In this document: one piece after another, positions 1 to 6,700 of the stretch | Layout of the letters: the number at the start of each line of letters is the position of its first letter | Position numbering within the stretch: position 1 is the stretch's first letter | Origin: Verrucomicrobiota bacterium | GTDB lineage: Bacteria; Verrucomicrobiota; Verrucomicrobiia; Opitutales; Opitutaceae | Direction of reading: 5' to 3' | DNA: 7,397 nucleotides | Assembly (NCBI GenBank): GCA_030916665.1 | Contig: JAUPWC010000337.1 | Location: forward strand, 1 to 7,397 | Made by a program: the position numbers and the translations under genes | The notes under the pieces: generated by a model | Seen by the model: the letters and a program-made list of their open reading frames with translations, nothing else | What the model was told of the DNA's origin: nothing | The model's database searches: none

Positions 1-383
1 ATCTTGATGCCGCCGGCCTGGGCCTTCTGCAGGGAGGAGTCACGGACATCGATCGAGTCGAGGACGCGGGCGTCGGGATGCAGCGGGCCCGAGCCGTCCC
101 CGCCGCTGCCGGCGCCGACATGGCTGTGGGAGTCGACGAGGCCGGGCATGAGCACCTTCCCGGTGACATCGTGGATCTCGGCGCCGGCGGGGATGGCGAC
201 TTGGCCGGCGGGGCCCACCGCGATGATCTTGCCGCCGGTGACGACGAGCACGCCCTGGGGGATGGGGTCGCCGGTGATGGGGATGATGTGCGCGCCCTGG
301 AAGACCTGCGTCTTTTCTTGCGCACCGAGGCTGGCGGCCAATGCGATCAGCACCGCCAGGAGGGAGAGGGGACGGTTGGGCAT
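1..383 (-). CDS. Exported amidohydrolase, N-terminal part (cut by window edge)
   Basis: The ATG at 383-381 opens a frame that stays open to the window edge, giving 127 residues of the N-terminus. Residues 1-21 look like a signal peptide: MPNR, a Leu/Ala-rich core, then SLGA with likely cleavage before QEK, so the enzyme is probably exported. Residues 27-80 have the small beta-sandwich pattern of composite-domain amidohydrolases (a 'GGKIIAVGP' turn, then 'GKVLMPGLVDSHSHVG'). The HxH pair at residues 86 and 88 would be the first two metal ligands of the TIM barrel. Family knowledge: secreted members resembling imidazolonepropionase or Xaa-Pro dipeptidases hydrolyse C-N bonds in small cyclic amides or dipeptides. 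The substrate cannot be told from this part, and the remaining metal ligands lie outside the window. It is transcribed away from the PEPCK gene. No Shine-Dalgarno sequence is visible before the ATG; the start was chosen because the signal peptide begins there. Confidence 0.85.
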   Translation of the reverse strand, partial: MPNRPLSLLAVLIALAASLGAQEKTQVFQGAHIIPITGDPIPQGVLVVTGGKIIAVGPAGQVAIPAGAEIHDVTGKVLMPGLVDSHSHVGAGSGGDGSGPLHPDARVLDSIDVRDSSLQKAQAGGIK

Positions 384-634
384 AGGGCGGCGAGAGTACC
401 GGCCCGGCCGACCCCGGCAAATGCAAAGCTCGGGGCTACCGAACCCGGACTGACGACCGTCCGGTGATTCCCGTGTTCCGGCGCGCCGCGGGCGGTTTGA
501 CCCCGGGGAAGAGGGCCGTTTGCCTGTGGGAGACCGGGCGGTGTGCACGGGTTGGCAAATAGCGCGCAAACTGGTTTCTGGCACGGTATGCGCTTGAACC
601 GTCGCGCCCCTCGCGGAATTTTCCTTGTCCGCGC
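384..634. other. Divergent intergenic region, 251 bases
   Basis: This gap separates two divergent genes, so it should hold both promoters. I see no open frame that resembles a protein and no RNA gene. The left part is very GC-rich. The last 90 bases contain the only A/T-richer patches, including TTGGCA at 552-557 and a TGGCACG block at 579-585. No good sigma-70 pair with 16-18 base spacing stands out on either strand. A loose inverted pair, TTTGCC near 519 and GGCAAA near 553, is too weak to call an operator. Confidence 0.5.
579..594 (+). promoter_or_regulatory. Candidate sigma-54-like promoter before the PEPCK gene
   Basis: The sequence TGGCACGGTATGCGCT matches the -24/-12 consensus TGGCACGrNNNTTGCW at every defined position except the two T's of the -12 element, which are GC here. 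It lies about 40 bases before the PEPCK ATG, on the correct strand. The altered TT is a serious weakness and no enhancer site or bacterial enhancer-binding protein gene is visible. It may be a chance match. Confidence 0.2.
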
Positions 635-3600
635 ATGAACCACGACGTGAACCGGAACGAACTCAAGGATCAGATCAACGCCCAGCTGAGCGAACTGGCT
701 CCGCTGCGCGAACGGCGCCCCGCCCCGGTGGACCTGCGCATCCAGGCGTGGCTCGACCGCACCTTCGCCGCGCACGGCCCGGTGCCGAAACTGCCCGCGC
801 GCACCTTCACGCTCGACCGGCCCGGCATGGCCCGCGAACTGTCGCTGCCCCGCGAGGGCGACAGCTGCGATTCGCCTCTGCTCAAGAGCTACCGCCTGCG
901 CAACGGCGTGCTGCACAACCCGGCCAGCGACCGCCGCACCACGCAGGGCGTCTTCCACATTGTCGAGGGCGGCCTGCCCGTGCCCGACGACAAGCTCGGG
1001 GTGCCGCCGGTCGCGTTCGTGCGCATGTTGGAGCGTGCACTCCAGCCGCCGGCGGACATCGCCCGCCTGCCCTACAGCGCGGCCGACGACTTCGGCACGA
1101 CCTGTTTCGTCTCGCTGCTGCTGCGTCCGCTCGTGGTGCCGGCCGTGCCCGGCTTCTGCACCGAGAAGCGCTACGAGGTGCGTTTCTTCGTGCCCGGCTC
1201 GCTGGTTTCCAACCTGGATTTCGTCGAGAGCATCTTCGGCAACGCCGGCGACCCCACCCTGCCCGAGAACGACGCCGCGCTCAACCCCGCCGGCTGGACC
1301 GGCCACTCGGGCTGCGTGATCCTCGCCCCGCACCTCACCGCCTGCCTGAAGAAGGATCTCGGGCTCCCGCATTACGACCAAGCCACCGAGCGCCAGCGGC
1401 GCGACGGCATGTGCTGGAAGAAGGACGACGAGCGCTACAACGGTGGCTCGGCCTTCAAGGTCTGCGCGCGCGACGCCGCGGGCGTCGTCGTCACGCTCAT
1501 CGCCGACAACTACTACGGTTACTGCAAGAAAGAGGTGAAGACCCAGATCAGCTACTCGGCCAACCTCTTCGGCCTCGCCGAGGAGGAGCACGCCGGCGGC
1601 GCGCTGGTCTATCCGACCTACGACCTGGGCGAGGAATTCTCCGGCAACCTGCACGTGAAGTCACGCGGCCACTCCTTCGCCGAGGTGGCCGAGCGCTACG
1701 CCGGCCTCATGGACGTGAAGCCCGAGGGTTACGCGGTGGACCGCGAGTATGCGGACATCCTCTACGTGCCGGAGGATGTTTCCTTCGACCTCGTCGCCCA
1801 GACGGTCACCTGGAATTGGAACGGCCAGTCGCAGAAACTGCCGCTCTTGGCCGGCCGCACCTACGTACGTCCCTCCGGCTACAAGGTCCACATCGAGCAG
1901 CCGCCCGGCCACGCGGCCTGGCACCTCGTCGGCACCGTCGCCGAGGGCACGCTTTGCCACAAGCCCTGCACGGTTTCGGGCGGCGGCAAGTCCGAGATCT
2001 CCAAGCCCATCTCCGACGCCATCCTGCCCGGCCCGGTCTTCGTGGCCGATTTTGACCAGGACATGGACCGCGTGGCCGCGCTGATCAGCCGCGACTACTC
2101 GACGCGTTTCCGCGATCCCGCCAAGCGCGGGTCGGACAACCGCCCGATCCTCAGCCCCGAGCGGTCGCTCGGCTCGGTGATCAAGCTGCTCACGCCCGCC
2201 GAGCTGGAATACACGGCGGAATACAACGGCTGGCTCCGCACCATTTCCCAATACATCAAGGAGATCGTCTTCGTCGTGAAGCGCCATTACTGCCCGAGCT
2301 GGGGCGACGACTGGCGCTCCCACTTCTCGGTGGACCTGCTCAACGGCAACCCCGGCAACGAGCTGAAGTGCGACAACCGCAAGCTCACCGCCAGCTACCT
2401 GCGCATCGGCTACGATGCCGACGGCGCGTGGCGCGTGTTCGGCCTGCGCGAGGACTACCACCCCGCCTACAAGATCCAGATGGAGGACGACATCACCGCC
2501 TCCGTCGTCGTGCCCGGCGCCACGCCGGCCGAACCGTCGCAGAAGTTTGTCGAGAACTGCGAGACGCGCCTTTTCCAGCGCCCCGACGAGGCCATCCACC
2601 GCGGCTACGACAAGCTCACCGAGAAGGAACTGGCCCAGCCCGGCAACTTCATCTCCAACTTCGAGCCGCTCGACCGCAACGCCGCGCAGGCGCTGGTGGA
2701 CGAGGCCATTGGTTTCTCGAAGTTCACCGAGCCCATGAAGCGGCTCGTGAGCGCCGCCGCCGCGGGCGAGCCGGGCCCGGCGTGGTTCGTCTCCTCCGCG
2801 CACCCGCGCATCGTGGACGGCAAGCCCTCGAAGAACCCGCGCTACCTGCAGCTGCGTCCCGACATCGTGGACGCACGCGGCGTGCATCTCTCGCGCATGG
2901 CCACGCGCCTGCACCGCCGGCTGGCCGCCGACGCGCCCGTGCATACTCCCGTGGACGCCGTCGTGCCGGGCCGCCGCAACAACCCGCCCGAGGTCGCGGC
3001 GCGCATCCGCTCGCTCGCCGTCTATAATCCGATCCACCACATGGAGCTGCCCGAGCTGTTCATGGAATACATCAGCTCCATGACCGGCAAATCGCCGTCC
3101 ACCACGGGCGCCGGTTCCGAGGGCGCGCTCACCAAGGGCCCGTTCAACTGCCTGCCCGCGATCATCGACCTCAACGCCACGCTGGTCTCGCAGATCCTCA
3201 CGGCGCAGCCCGCGTTCATCTCCGCCGCCGGCTACGTCGGACCCAAGGCCCGCGTGGACCACGATGTCAGCCTGCTGATCCCCGAGGTCTGGAGCCGCAT
3301 GACGGCCGCCGAGCGCGACCCGAAGTTCCTCTACGAGCACGGTTACCTTGAGCAATGCCAGGACTTCGAGTGGGAGGGCCGCAAGGTTCTCGCCAGCCGT
3401 CTCGGCTACCGCATCACCGGCAAGTTTGCCCGCGTGTTCTTCGGCCGTGTCTTCACGCACCCGCACTCGATCTTCACGACCGAGATGCTGCGCCCGGAGC
3501 AGCAGGACATGGCGACCTTCGCCGACGGCATGGACAACATCTGCGCCACGCACGAACGCGTCGCCAAGAGCTACTTCGCCGACGGCACGATCGAGCTGGC

Positions 3601-3943
3601 CTGCCCGCCGCTGAAGGCCCTGCTCCACATCATGGCCCACGGCCACCACGAAGGCAAAGGCGCCGACGCCCCGGAAGTGCGCGCGCTGTTCAGCCGCGAA
3701 GCGCTGCTCGCCAGCGACTGGTATGCCGCCCGCCTCAAGGCGAAGCAGCAGGCCGACATCGCCCTCTGGACCCGCCACGTGCAGACCCTGGAGCAGTTCA
3801 CGGTCGCCCCGGCCAACGCCGCCACCGCGAAAAAACTCGGCCTCGCCGAGCGCCTCGCCGCCGCCCGCGCCGAACTTGCGAAGGTCAACGCCGCCGCCTA
3901 CCTCGAGTCGCTCAAGGGCACCCTCGGCCGCCAGCCGTTGTGA
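635..3943 (+). CDS. PPi-type phosphoenolpyruvate carboxykinase (diphosphate)
   Basis: This 1102-residue soluble protein matches the length (about 1100-1150 residues) and conserved blocks I recall for PPi-dependent PEPCK, characterised in Entamoeba and Propionibacterium. The family catalyses PEP + CO2 + Pi <-> oxaloacetate + PPi (EC 4.1.1.38) in the cytosol. PEPCK-like motifs are visible in order. Y-Y-G-Y-C-K-K at 293-299 resembles Y-G-G-E-M-K-K of ATP-PEPCK, so K298/K299 would match E. coli K212/K213. H319 follows K299 by 20 residues, close to the K213-H232 spacing. SGGGKSEIS at 448-456 resembles the P-loop SGTGKTTLS. The acidic VADFDQD at 470-476 resembles kinase-2. A conserved-looking MTGKSPSTTGAGSEGALTKG lies at 816-835. 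There is no signal peptide or membrane segment. The ATG at 635 is the first plausible start and has no clear Shine-Dalgarno sequence. The gene is monocistronic and converges on the feo cluster. The family call is firm by motif order; reaction direction in this organism is unknown. Confidence 0.82.
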   Translation: MNHDVNRNELKDQINAQLSELAPLRERRPAPVDLRIQAWLDRTFAAHGPVPKLPARTFTLDRPGMARELSLPREGDSCDSPLLKSYRLRNGVLHNPASDRRTTQGVFHIVEGGLPVPDDKLGVPPVAFVRMLERALQPPADIARLPYSAADDFGTTCFVSLLLRPLVVPAVPGFCTEKRYEVRFFVPGSLVSNLDFVESIFGNAGDPTLPENDAALNPAGWTGHSGCVILAPHLTACLKKDLGLPHYDQATERQRRDGMCWKKDDERYNGGSAFKVCARDAAGVVVTLIADNYYGYCKKEVKTQISYSANLFGLAEEEHAGGALVYPTYDLGEEFSGNLHVKSRGHSFAEVAERYAGLMDVKPEGYAVDREYADILYVPEDVSFDLVAQTVTWNWNGQSQKLPLLAGRTYVRPSGYKVHIEQPPGHAAWHLVGTVAEGTLCHKPCTVSGGGKSEISKPISDAILPGPVFVADFDQDMDRVAALISRDYSTRFRDPAKRGSDNRPILSPERSLGSVIKLLTPAELEYTAEYNGWLRTISQYIKEIVFVVKRHYCPSWGDDWRSHFSVDLLNGNPGNELKCDNRKLTASYLRIGYDADGAWRVFGLREDYHPAYKIQMEDDITASVVVPGATPAEPSQKFVENCETRLFQRPDEAIHRGYDKLTEKELAQPGNFISNFEPLDRNAAQALVDEAIGFSKFTEPMKRLVSAAAAGEPGPAWFVSSAHPRIVDGKPSKNPRYLQLRPDIVDARGVHLSRMATRLHRRLAADAPVHTPVDAVVPGRRNNPPEVAARIRSLAVYNPIHHMELPELFMEYISSMTGKSPSTTGAGSEGALTKGPFNCLPAIIDLNATLVSQILTAQPAFISAAGYVGPKARVDHDVSLLIPEVWSRMTAAERDPKFLYEHGYLEQCQDFEWEGRKVLASRLGYRITGKFARVFFGRVFTHPHSIFTTEMLRPEQQDMATFADGMDNICATHERVAKSYFADGTIELACPPLKALLHIMAHGHHEGKGADAPEVRALFSREALLASDWYAARLKAKQQADIALWTRHVQTLEQFTVAPANAATAKKLGLAERLAAARAELAKVNAAAYLESLKGTLGRQPL

Positions 3944-3952
3944 TTCCTTGCG

Positions 3953-3974
3953 GGCTCACTTTTTCAAGTGAGCC
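3953..3974. terminator. Hairpin at convergent gene ends (possible two-way terminator)
   Basis: A perfect 9-base-pair stem GGCTCACTT / AAGTGAGCC encloses a four-base loop TTTC. It begins 9 bases after the PEPCK stop. It also contains the TGA stop (3958-3956) and last codon of the small minus-strand gene. Its position between converging genes suggests transcript ends or 3' protection in both directions. Neither strand has a U-tract after the stem, so it is not a classical intrinsic terminator. Confidence 0.55.
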
Positions 3975-4123
3975 TGCAGCTTCTTCACCTCGGGGCTGAC
4001 GGCGGTGCAGCCGGAGCTGTCGCAGCCGGAGGATTTTTTCTTTCCGAACCAGGACCGCAGCAGGAAGGCCAGCGCAAGGGCGACGAGGCCGAGGGCGATC
4101 AGGGTTTGGAGGGACGAAGACAT
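3956..4123 (-). CDS. Small FeoB-associated Cys-containing membrane protein
   Basis: A 55-residue protein lies downstream of feoB on the same strand. Residues 5-22 form one transmembrane helix (Leu/Ala-rich). It is followed by a basic stretch RSWFGKKK (23-30), a short Cys motif GCDSSGC with C34 and C39, and a charged tail ending in LKK. This layout of a single N-terminal helix plus a cytosolic Cys motif is that of the small 'FeoB-associated Cys-rich membrane protein' group. Members of that group often follow feoB and are proposed, not proven, to assist Fe(II) transport. Only two cysteines are present, fewer than in many members. The frame extends upstream to a GTG at 4153, but those ten codons lie mostly inside the repeat element, so I chose the ATG at 4123. 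No Shine-Dalgarno sequence is seen. The 96-base gap to feoB is almost entirely repeat. Confidence 0.75.
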   Translation of the reverse strand: MSSSLQTLIALGLVALALAFLLRSWFGKKKSSGCDSSGCTAVSPEVKKLQAHLKK

Positions 4124-4131
4124 CGGAGGGA

Positions 4132-4217
4132 AACCACGAAATACACGGAACACACTAAAAGAGAAAATGCAGGTGCAGGATTCGGAAACCTTTCGTGTAT
4201 TTTGTGTGTTTCGTGGT
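4132..4217. repeat. Near-palindromic intergenic element, copy A
   Basis: The left arm begins AACCACGAAATACACGGAA at 4132 and extends to about 4161. The right arm, 4190-4217, is its imperfect inverse (ends TTTCGTGGT). The two arms pair along about 28 bases with a few mismatches, several of which would be G-U in plus-strand RNA. The centre of about 28 bases contains GATTCGG. The element fills the gap between the feoB stop and the start of the small membrane protein gene. It shares its arms with copy B at 7117-7210. Arms of this type recur in intergenic regions of Verrucomicrobiota genomes, as I recall; no transposase is present. Confidence 0.85.
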
Positions 4218-4219
4218 GA

Positions 4220-6352
4220 CTAATAGCCCAGTGCGCGGCCGGTTTGGTAGAGGACGAGGCACACAAGCCAGGCGGTGCCGGTGAGGTAGAAGGTTTGGAA
4301 GAGCGGCCAGCGCCAGGAGTTGGTCTCGCGCTTCACCACGGCGAGCGTGGCCATGCACTGCATGGCGAAGACGTAGAACACCATCAGCGTGAGACACACG
4401 AGCGGCGTGAAGAGCGGCGCGCCGCCGGGCCAGTGCGCGGCATGCAGGGCGTCGCGCAGCGGCGTGGTGTCCTCGTCGTCGCCCTCGACGCCGAAGATCA
4501 CACCCATCGAGCTGACGAAGACCTCGCGGGCGGCGAAGGAGGTGATGAGGCCGATGCCGATACGCCAGTCGAACCCGAGCGGCTTGATGACCGGCTCGAT
4601 CACGTGTCCGGCTCGGCCGGCGAAGCTGTGGGCGATCTGCTCGGTGGCGGTGGCCTCGGGATCGGGGTGTTTCGGATAGGTCGTGAGCGCCCAGAGGACG
4701 ATGGAGATCGCGAGGATGATGGTGCCGGCGTTCTTGAGGAAGAGCCAGCCGCGCTCGACCATGTGGCGCAGGATGTCCTTGAAGCGCGGCGGCTGGTAGG
4801 CCGGCAACTCGAGGATCATGTGCGGCGAACCGCCTTGGAAGAGCGTGCGCTTGAACAGCCACGCAAAGCCGAAGGCGCCGATCGTGCCGAGCGCATACAT
4901 CAGCAGCATCAGCCCGGCCTTCTGGACGGGCGACACGGCCTCGCCGGGCAGCACCATCGCGATCATGAGCAGGTAAACCGGCAGGCGCGCCGAACAGCTC
5001 ATGAGCGGGGTGACGAGAATCGTGACGAGGCGGTCCTTCGCATTCTCAATGGAGCGCGTTGCCATGATGCCGGGGATGGCGCAGGCGTAGCCGCTCAGCA
5101 ACGGGATGAAGGAGCGGCCGTTGAGGCCGACTTTGCTCATGGGGCGGTCCATGATGAACGCCGCACGCGCCATGTAGCCGGTGCTCTCGAGCAGTCCGAC
5201 GAAGAAGAACAGGATCAGGATCTGCGGCAGGAAGATGACCACGCCGCCCACGCCGGCGATGATGCCGTCGGTGATGAGGTCGCGCAGGTCGCCGGGGGCC
5301 ATCGCGCCCTTCACCCAGTCGCCGAGCGCGGCGACATGGCCGTCGATGAAATCCATCGGCGGCTCGGCCAGCGAGAAGATGGAGTAGAAGAGAGCCGCCA
5401 TGATGACGCCGAACACGGCCCAGCCCCAGATCGAGTGGCAGAGCACCGCGTCAATGCGGTCGGAGAGCGACGGACGTGACGTGCCTGGCCGAGTGATGAC
5501 GTTGCGGCAGAGGTGGGCGATGGCGTTATAGCGGGTGCGGATGAGCGCGGCGGGCCAGTCGGCGCCCTCGCCTTCCCAGCGTTTGCGCCACTGGTCGAGG
5601 ATCTCGTGGGTGCGGGCGCTGAGCGGCTTGGAGCCGGCAACGCGCACAGTGTCGAAATCGGTGAGCAGCAGCAGCGCCTCGGCGCGGGCGACGAGCGGCG
5701 GGCGGGCGTCGTTCTGGGCGAGCGAAGCCTGCAGCTCCGCAACGGCCGGTGCCACCGGGCCGGGCACATCCCAGCGATGGCGAGCGAGCGGTAGATCGAC
5801 GCGGCTCATGGCGAGTTTCAACTCGACGAGGCCGCGGCCGTGCACGGCTTCGCAGGCGATGACCGGGATGCCGAGTTCACCCTCGAGTTCGCCCGCGTCC
5901 ACCTTGAGACCCGCGCCCGCGGCCATGTCCATCATGTTGAGCGCGATGATGACGGGGCGGCCGAGGTCGAGGATCTGGTGGACGAGGTAGAGGTTGCGCT
6001 CGAGGTTGGCGGCATCGACGACGCAGATGATGCGGTCGGGCTGCGGGGTGTCCTCGCGGCGGCCGAAGAGTACGTCGCGCAACACGGCCTCGTCGGGCGA
6101 ACGCGCGGCAAGCGAGTAAGCGCCGGGCAGGTCGATGATCTGGATGGGCCGGCCGTGCTGCGACCAGGTGGTGCCGATTTTCTTTTCGACGGTAACGCCC
6201 GGGTAGTTGCCGACCTTCTGGCGCAGGCCGGTGAGGGCGTTGAAGAGCGTGGTCTTGCCGCAATTGGGGTTGCCGACGATGGCATAGACCGGCGTGCGGT
6301 CCGGGCTGTGGCGCCGCGGCGGAGGCGGCGTGATGTGCGACGGGAGCTTCAC
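4220..6352 (-). CDS. feoB: Ferrous iron transporter FeoB
   Basis: This 710-residue inner-membrane Fe(II) transporter has an N-terminal GTPase domain. After a Pro/Arg-rich lead (1-20), the G-protein motifs are G1 GNPNCGKT at 27-34, G2 around PGVT at 51-54, G3 DLPG at 74-77 and G4 NMMD at 139-142. A helical regulatory region follows to about 290. The membrane part has FLPQI at 374-378, the first Gate motif SGYACAIPGIMATR at 420-433 with conserved C424, and the second Gate motif LMSCSARLPVY at 450-460 with C453. Further hydrophobic helices run to the C-terminus. E. coli FeoB is 773 residues, so this is full length but compact. The start is GTG at 6352; no ATG precedes the P-loop in frame, and the start lies 16 bases after the feoA stop, so the two are surely co-transcribed. 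No Shine-Dalgarno sequence is visible, which suggests translational coupling to feoA. Confidence 0.97.
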   Translation of the reverse strand: MKLPSHITPPPPRRHSPDRTPVYAIVGNPNCGKTTLFNALTGLRQKVGNYPGVTVEKKIGTTWSQHGRPIQIIDLPGAYSLAARSPDEAVLRDVLFGRREDTPQPDRIICVVDAANLERNLYLVHQILDLGRPVIIALNMMDMAAGAGLKVDAGELEGELGIPVIACEAVHGRGLVELKLAMSRVDLPLARHRWDVPGPVAPAVAELQASLAQNDARPPLVARAEALLLLTDFDTVRVAGSKPLSARTHEILDQWRKRWEGEGADWPAALIRTRYNAIAHLCRNVITRPGTSRPSLSDRIDAVLCHSIWGWAVFGVIMAALFYSIFSLAEPPMDFIDGHVAALGDWVKGAMAPGDLRDLITDGIIAGVGGVVIFLPQILILFFFVGLLESTGYMARAAFIMDRPMSKVGLNGRSFIPLLSGYACAIPGIMATRSIENAKDRLVTILVTPLMSCSARLPVYLLMIAMVLPGEAVSPVQKAGLMLLMYALGTIGAFGFAWLFKRTLFQGGSPHMILELPAYQPPRFKDILRHMVERGWLFLKNAGTIILAISIVLWALTTYPKHPDPEATATEQIAHSFAGRAGHVIEPVIKPLGFDWRIGIGLITSFAAREVFVSSMGVIFGVEGDDEDTTPLRDALHAAHWPGGAPLFTPLVCLTLMVFYVFAMQCMATLAVVKRETNSWRWPLFQTFYLTGTAWLVCLVLYQTGRALGY

Positions 6353-6368
6353 GGCGGTGACCGGCCGC

Positions 6369-6623
6369 TCAGCGGGCGTTCGCAGGCAAAGTCTCGACGA
6401 GGATGCTCATCGCCGCGTGGTGATTGAGGGCGAGGCGGGTTCCGTTGACGAGACACAGGCTCGTGGTGGTGCCGGAAATCTTGGTGACAAGCGCGGCCTC
6501 GCCGAAACCCAATTCGCGGACGCGCTGGCAAAAGCCCTCGTCACCGGTCAGCTCACACACGCGACCAGTCGCGCCTGGCGCAAGCTGACAGAGGGGGGCG
6601 AGTGAGCGAAGGGAAGCGGACAT
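6369..6623 (-). CDS. feoA: FeoA-family protein for ferrous iron uptake
   Basis: This 84-residue cytosolic SH3-like protein has the usual family length. The FeoA pattern is visible: a PGATGRVCEL strand near residues 16-25, then RVRELGFGEAALVTKI (34-49) matching 'RL.elGl..G..v.v', and a C-terminal G-rLAL-hhaA--I-VE strand set (61-77). FeoA is thought to bind FeoB and modulate its GTPase or transport activity. It is the first gene of the feo cluster and lies 34 bases downstream of the atpC terminator T-tract, so transcription probably starts in that short space. The ATG at 6623 gives the standard length. No convincing Shine-Dalgarno sequence precedes it. Residues 1-10 are less typical and the true start could be slightly later, though no good internal ATG exists. 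Confidence 0.93.
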   Translation of the reverse strand: MSASLRSLAPLCQLAPGATGRVCELTGDEGFCQRVRELGFGEAALVTKISGTTTSLCLVNGTRLALNHHAAMSILVETLPANAR

Positions 6624-6635
6624 CTGCGTTTGAGA

Positions 6636-6646
6636 CTGAGTATCAG
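6636..6646 (-). promoter_or_regulatory. Short palindrome and possible -10 element before feoA
   Basis: Between the atpC terminator and the feoA ATG, the minus strand reads CTGATACTCAG, a 4-3-4 palindrome, 12 bases before the start codon. GATACT within it could serve as a -10 hexamer, but no -35 with proper spacing is seen. Ferrous-iron operons are commonly controlled by Fur or FNR. This site does not match the 19-base Fur box or the FNR TTGAT-N4-ATCAA site well, so the regulator is not identifiable. Confidence 0.2.
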
Positions 6647-6657
6647 GACAGAACCAG

Positions 6658-6693
6658 AAAAAAGCCCCGGGTCAAACAGGCGTTGCCCGGGGC
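6658..6693 (-). terminator. Rho-independent terminator after atpC
   Basis: Read on the minus strand, an 8-base-pair all-GC stem GCCCCGGG / CCCGGGGC with a 14-base loop is followed directly by six T's (A-tract 6658-6663 on the plus strand). The stem starts 7 bases after the atpC stop. This is a classical intrinsic terminator that closes the ATP synthase operon and insulates feoA. In the plus direction no T-tract follows, so it acts one way. Confidence 0.92.
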
Positions 6694-6700
6694 GAAAGAA

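Noticed and set aside
496..530. Sigma-70 promoter with TTGACC at 496 for the PEPCK gene
   Set aside because: At 17-base spacing the downstream hexamer is TTGCCT, a poor -10 match, and it is over 100 bases from the start with no other support.
347..1654. 435-codon minus-strand frame overlapping the amidohydrolase start, the intergenic region and PEPCK
   Set aside because: It is in a different frame from the amidohydrolase, has no recognisable domain, and conflicts with two well-supported genes.
625..2055. 476-codon plus-strand frame overlapping the PEPCK start
   Set aside because: Arg/Pro/Ala-rich composition typical of an out-of-frame reading of GC-rich coding DNA; starts with TTG and has no motifs.
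1661..3778. 705-codon open frame antisense to the PEPCK gene
   Set aside because: Its translation is low-complexity (Gly/Val/Ala/Arg/His-rich) with no family motif. It mirrors the codon bias of the GC-rich sense gene, so it is a shadow frame.
4132..4217. CRISPR array or riboswitch
   Set aside because: Only one inverted pair per site with no regular direct repeats and spacers; the structure is a simple long hairpin without a recognisable aptamer core.
4244..5479. 411-codon plus-strand frame antisense to feoB
   Set aside because: Asp/Glu/His/Arg-rich low-complexity translation without motifs; feoB on the other strand is certain.
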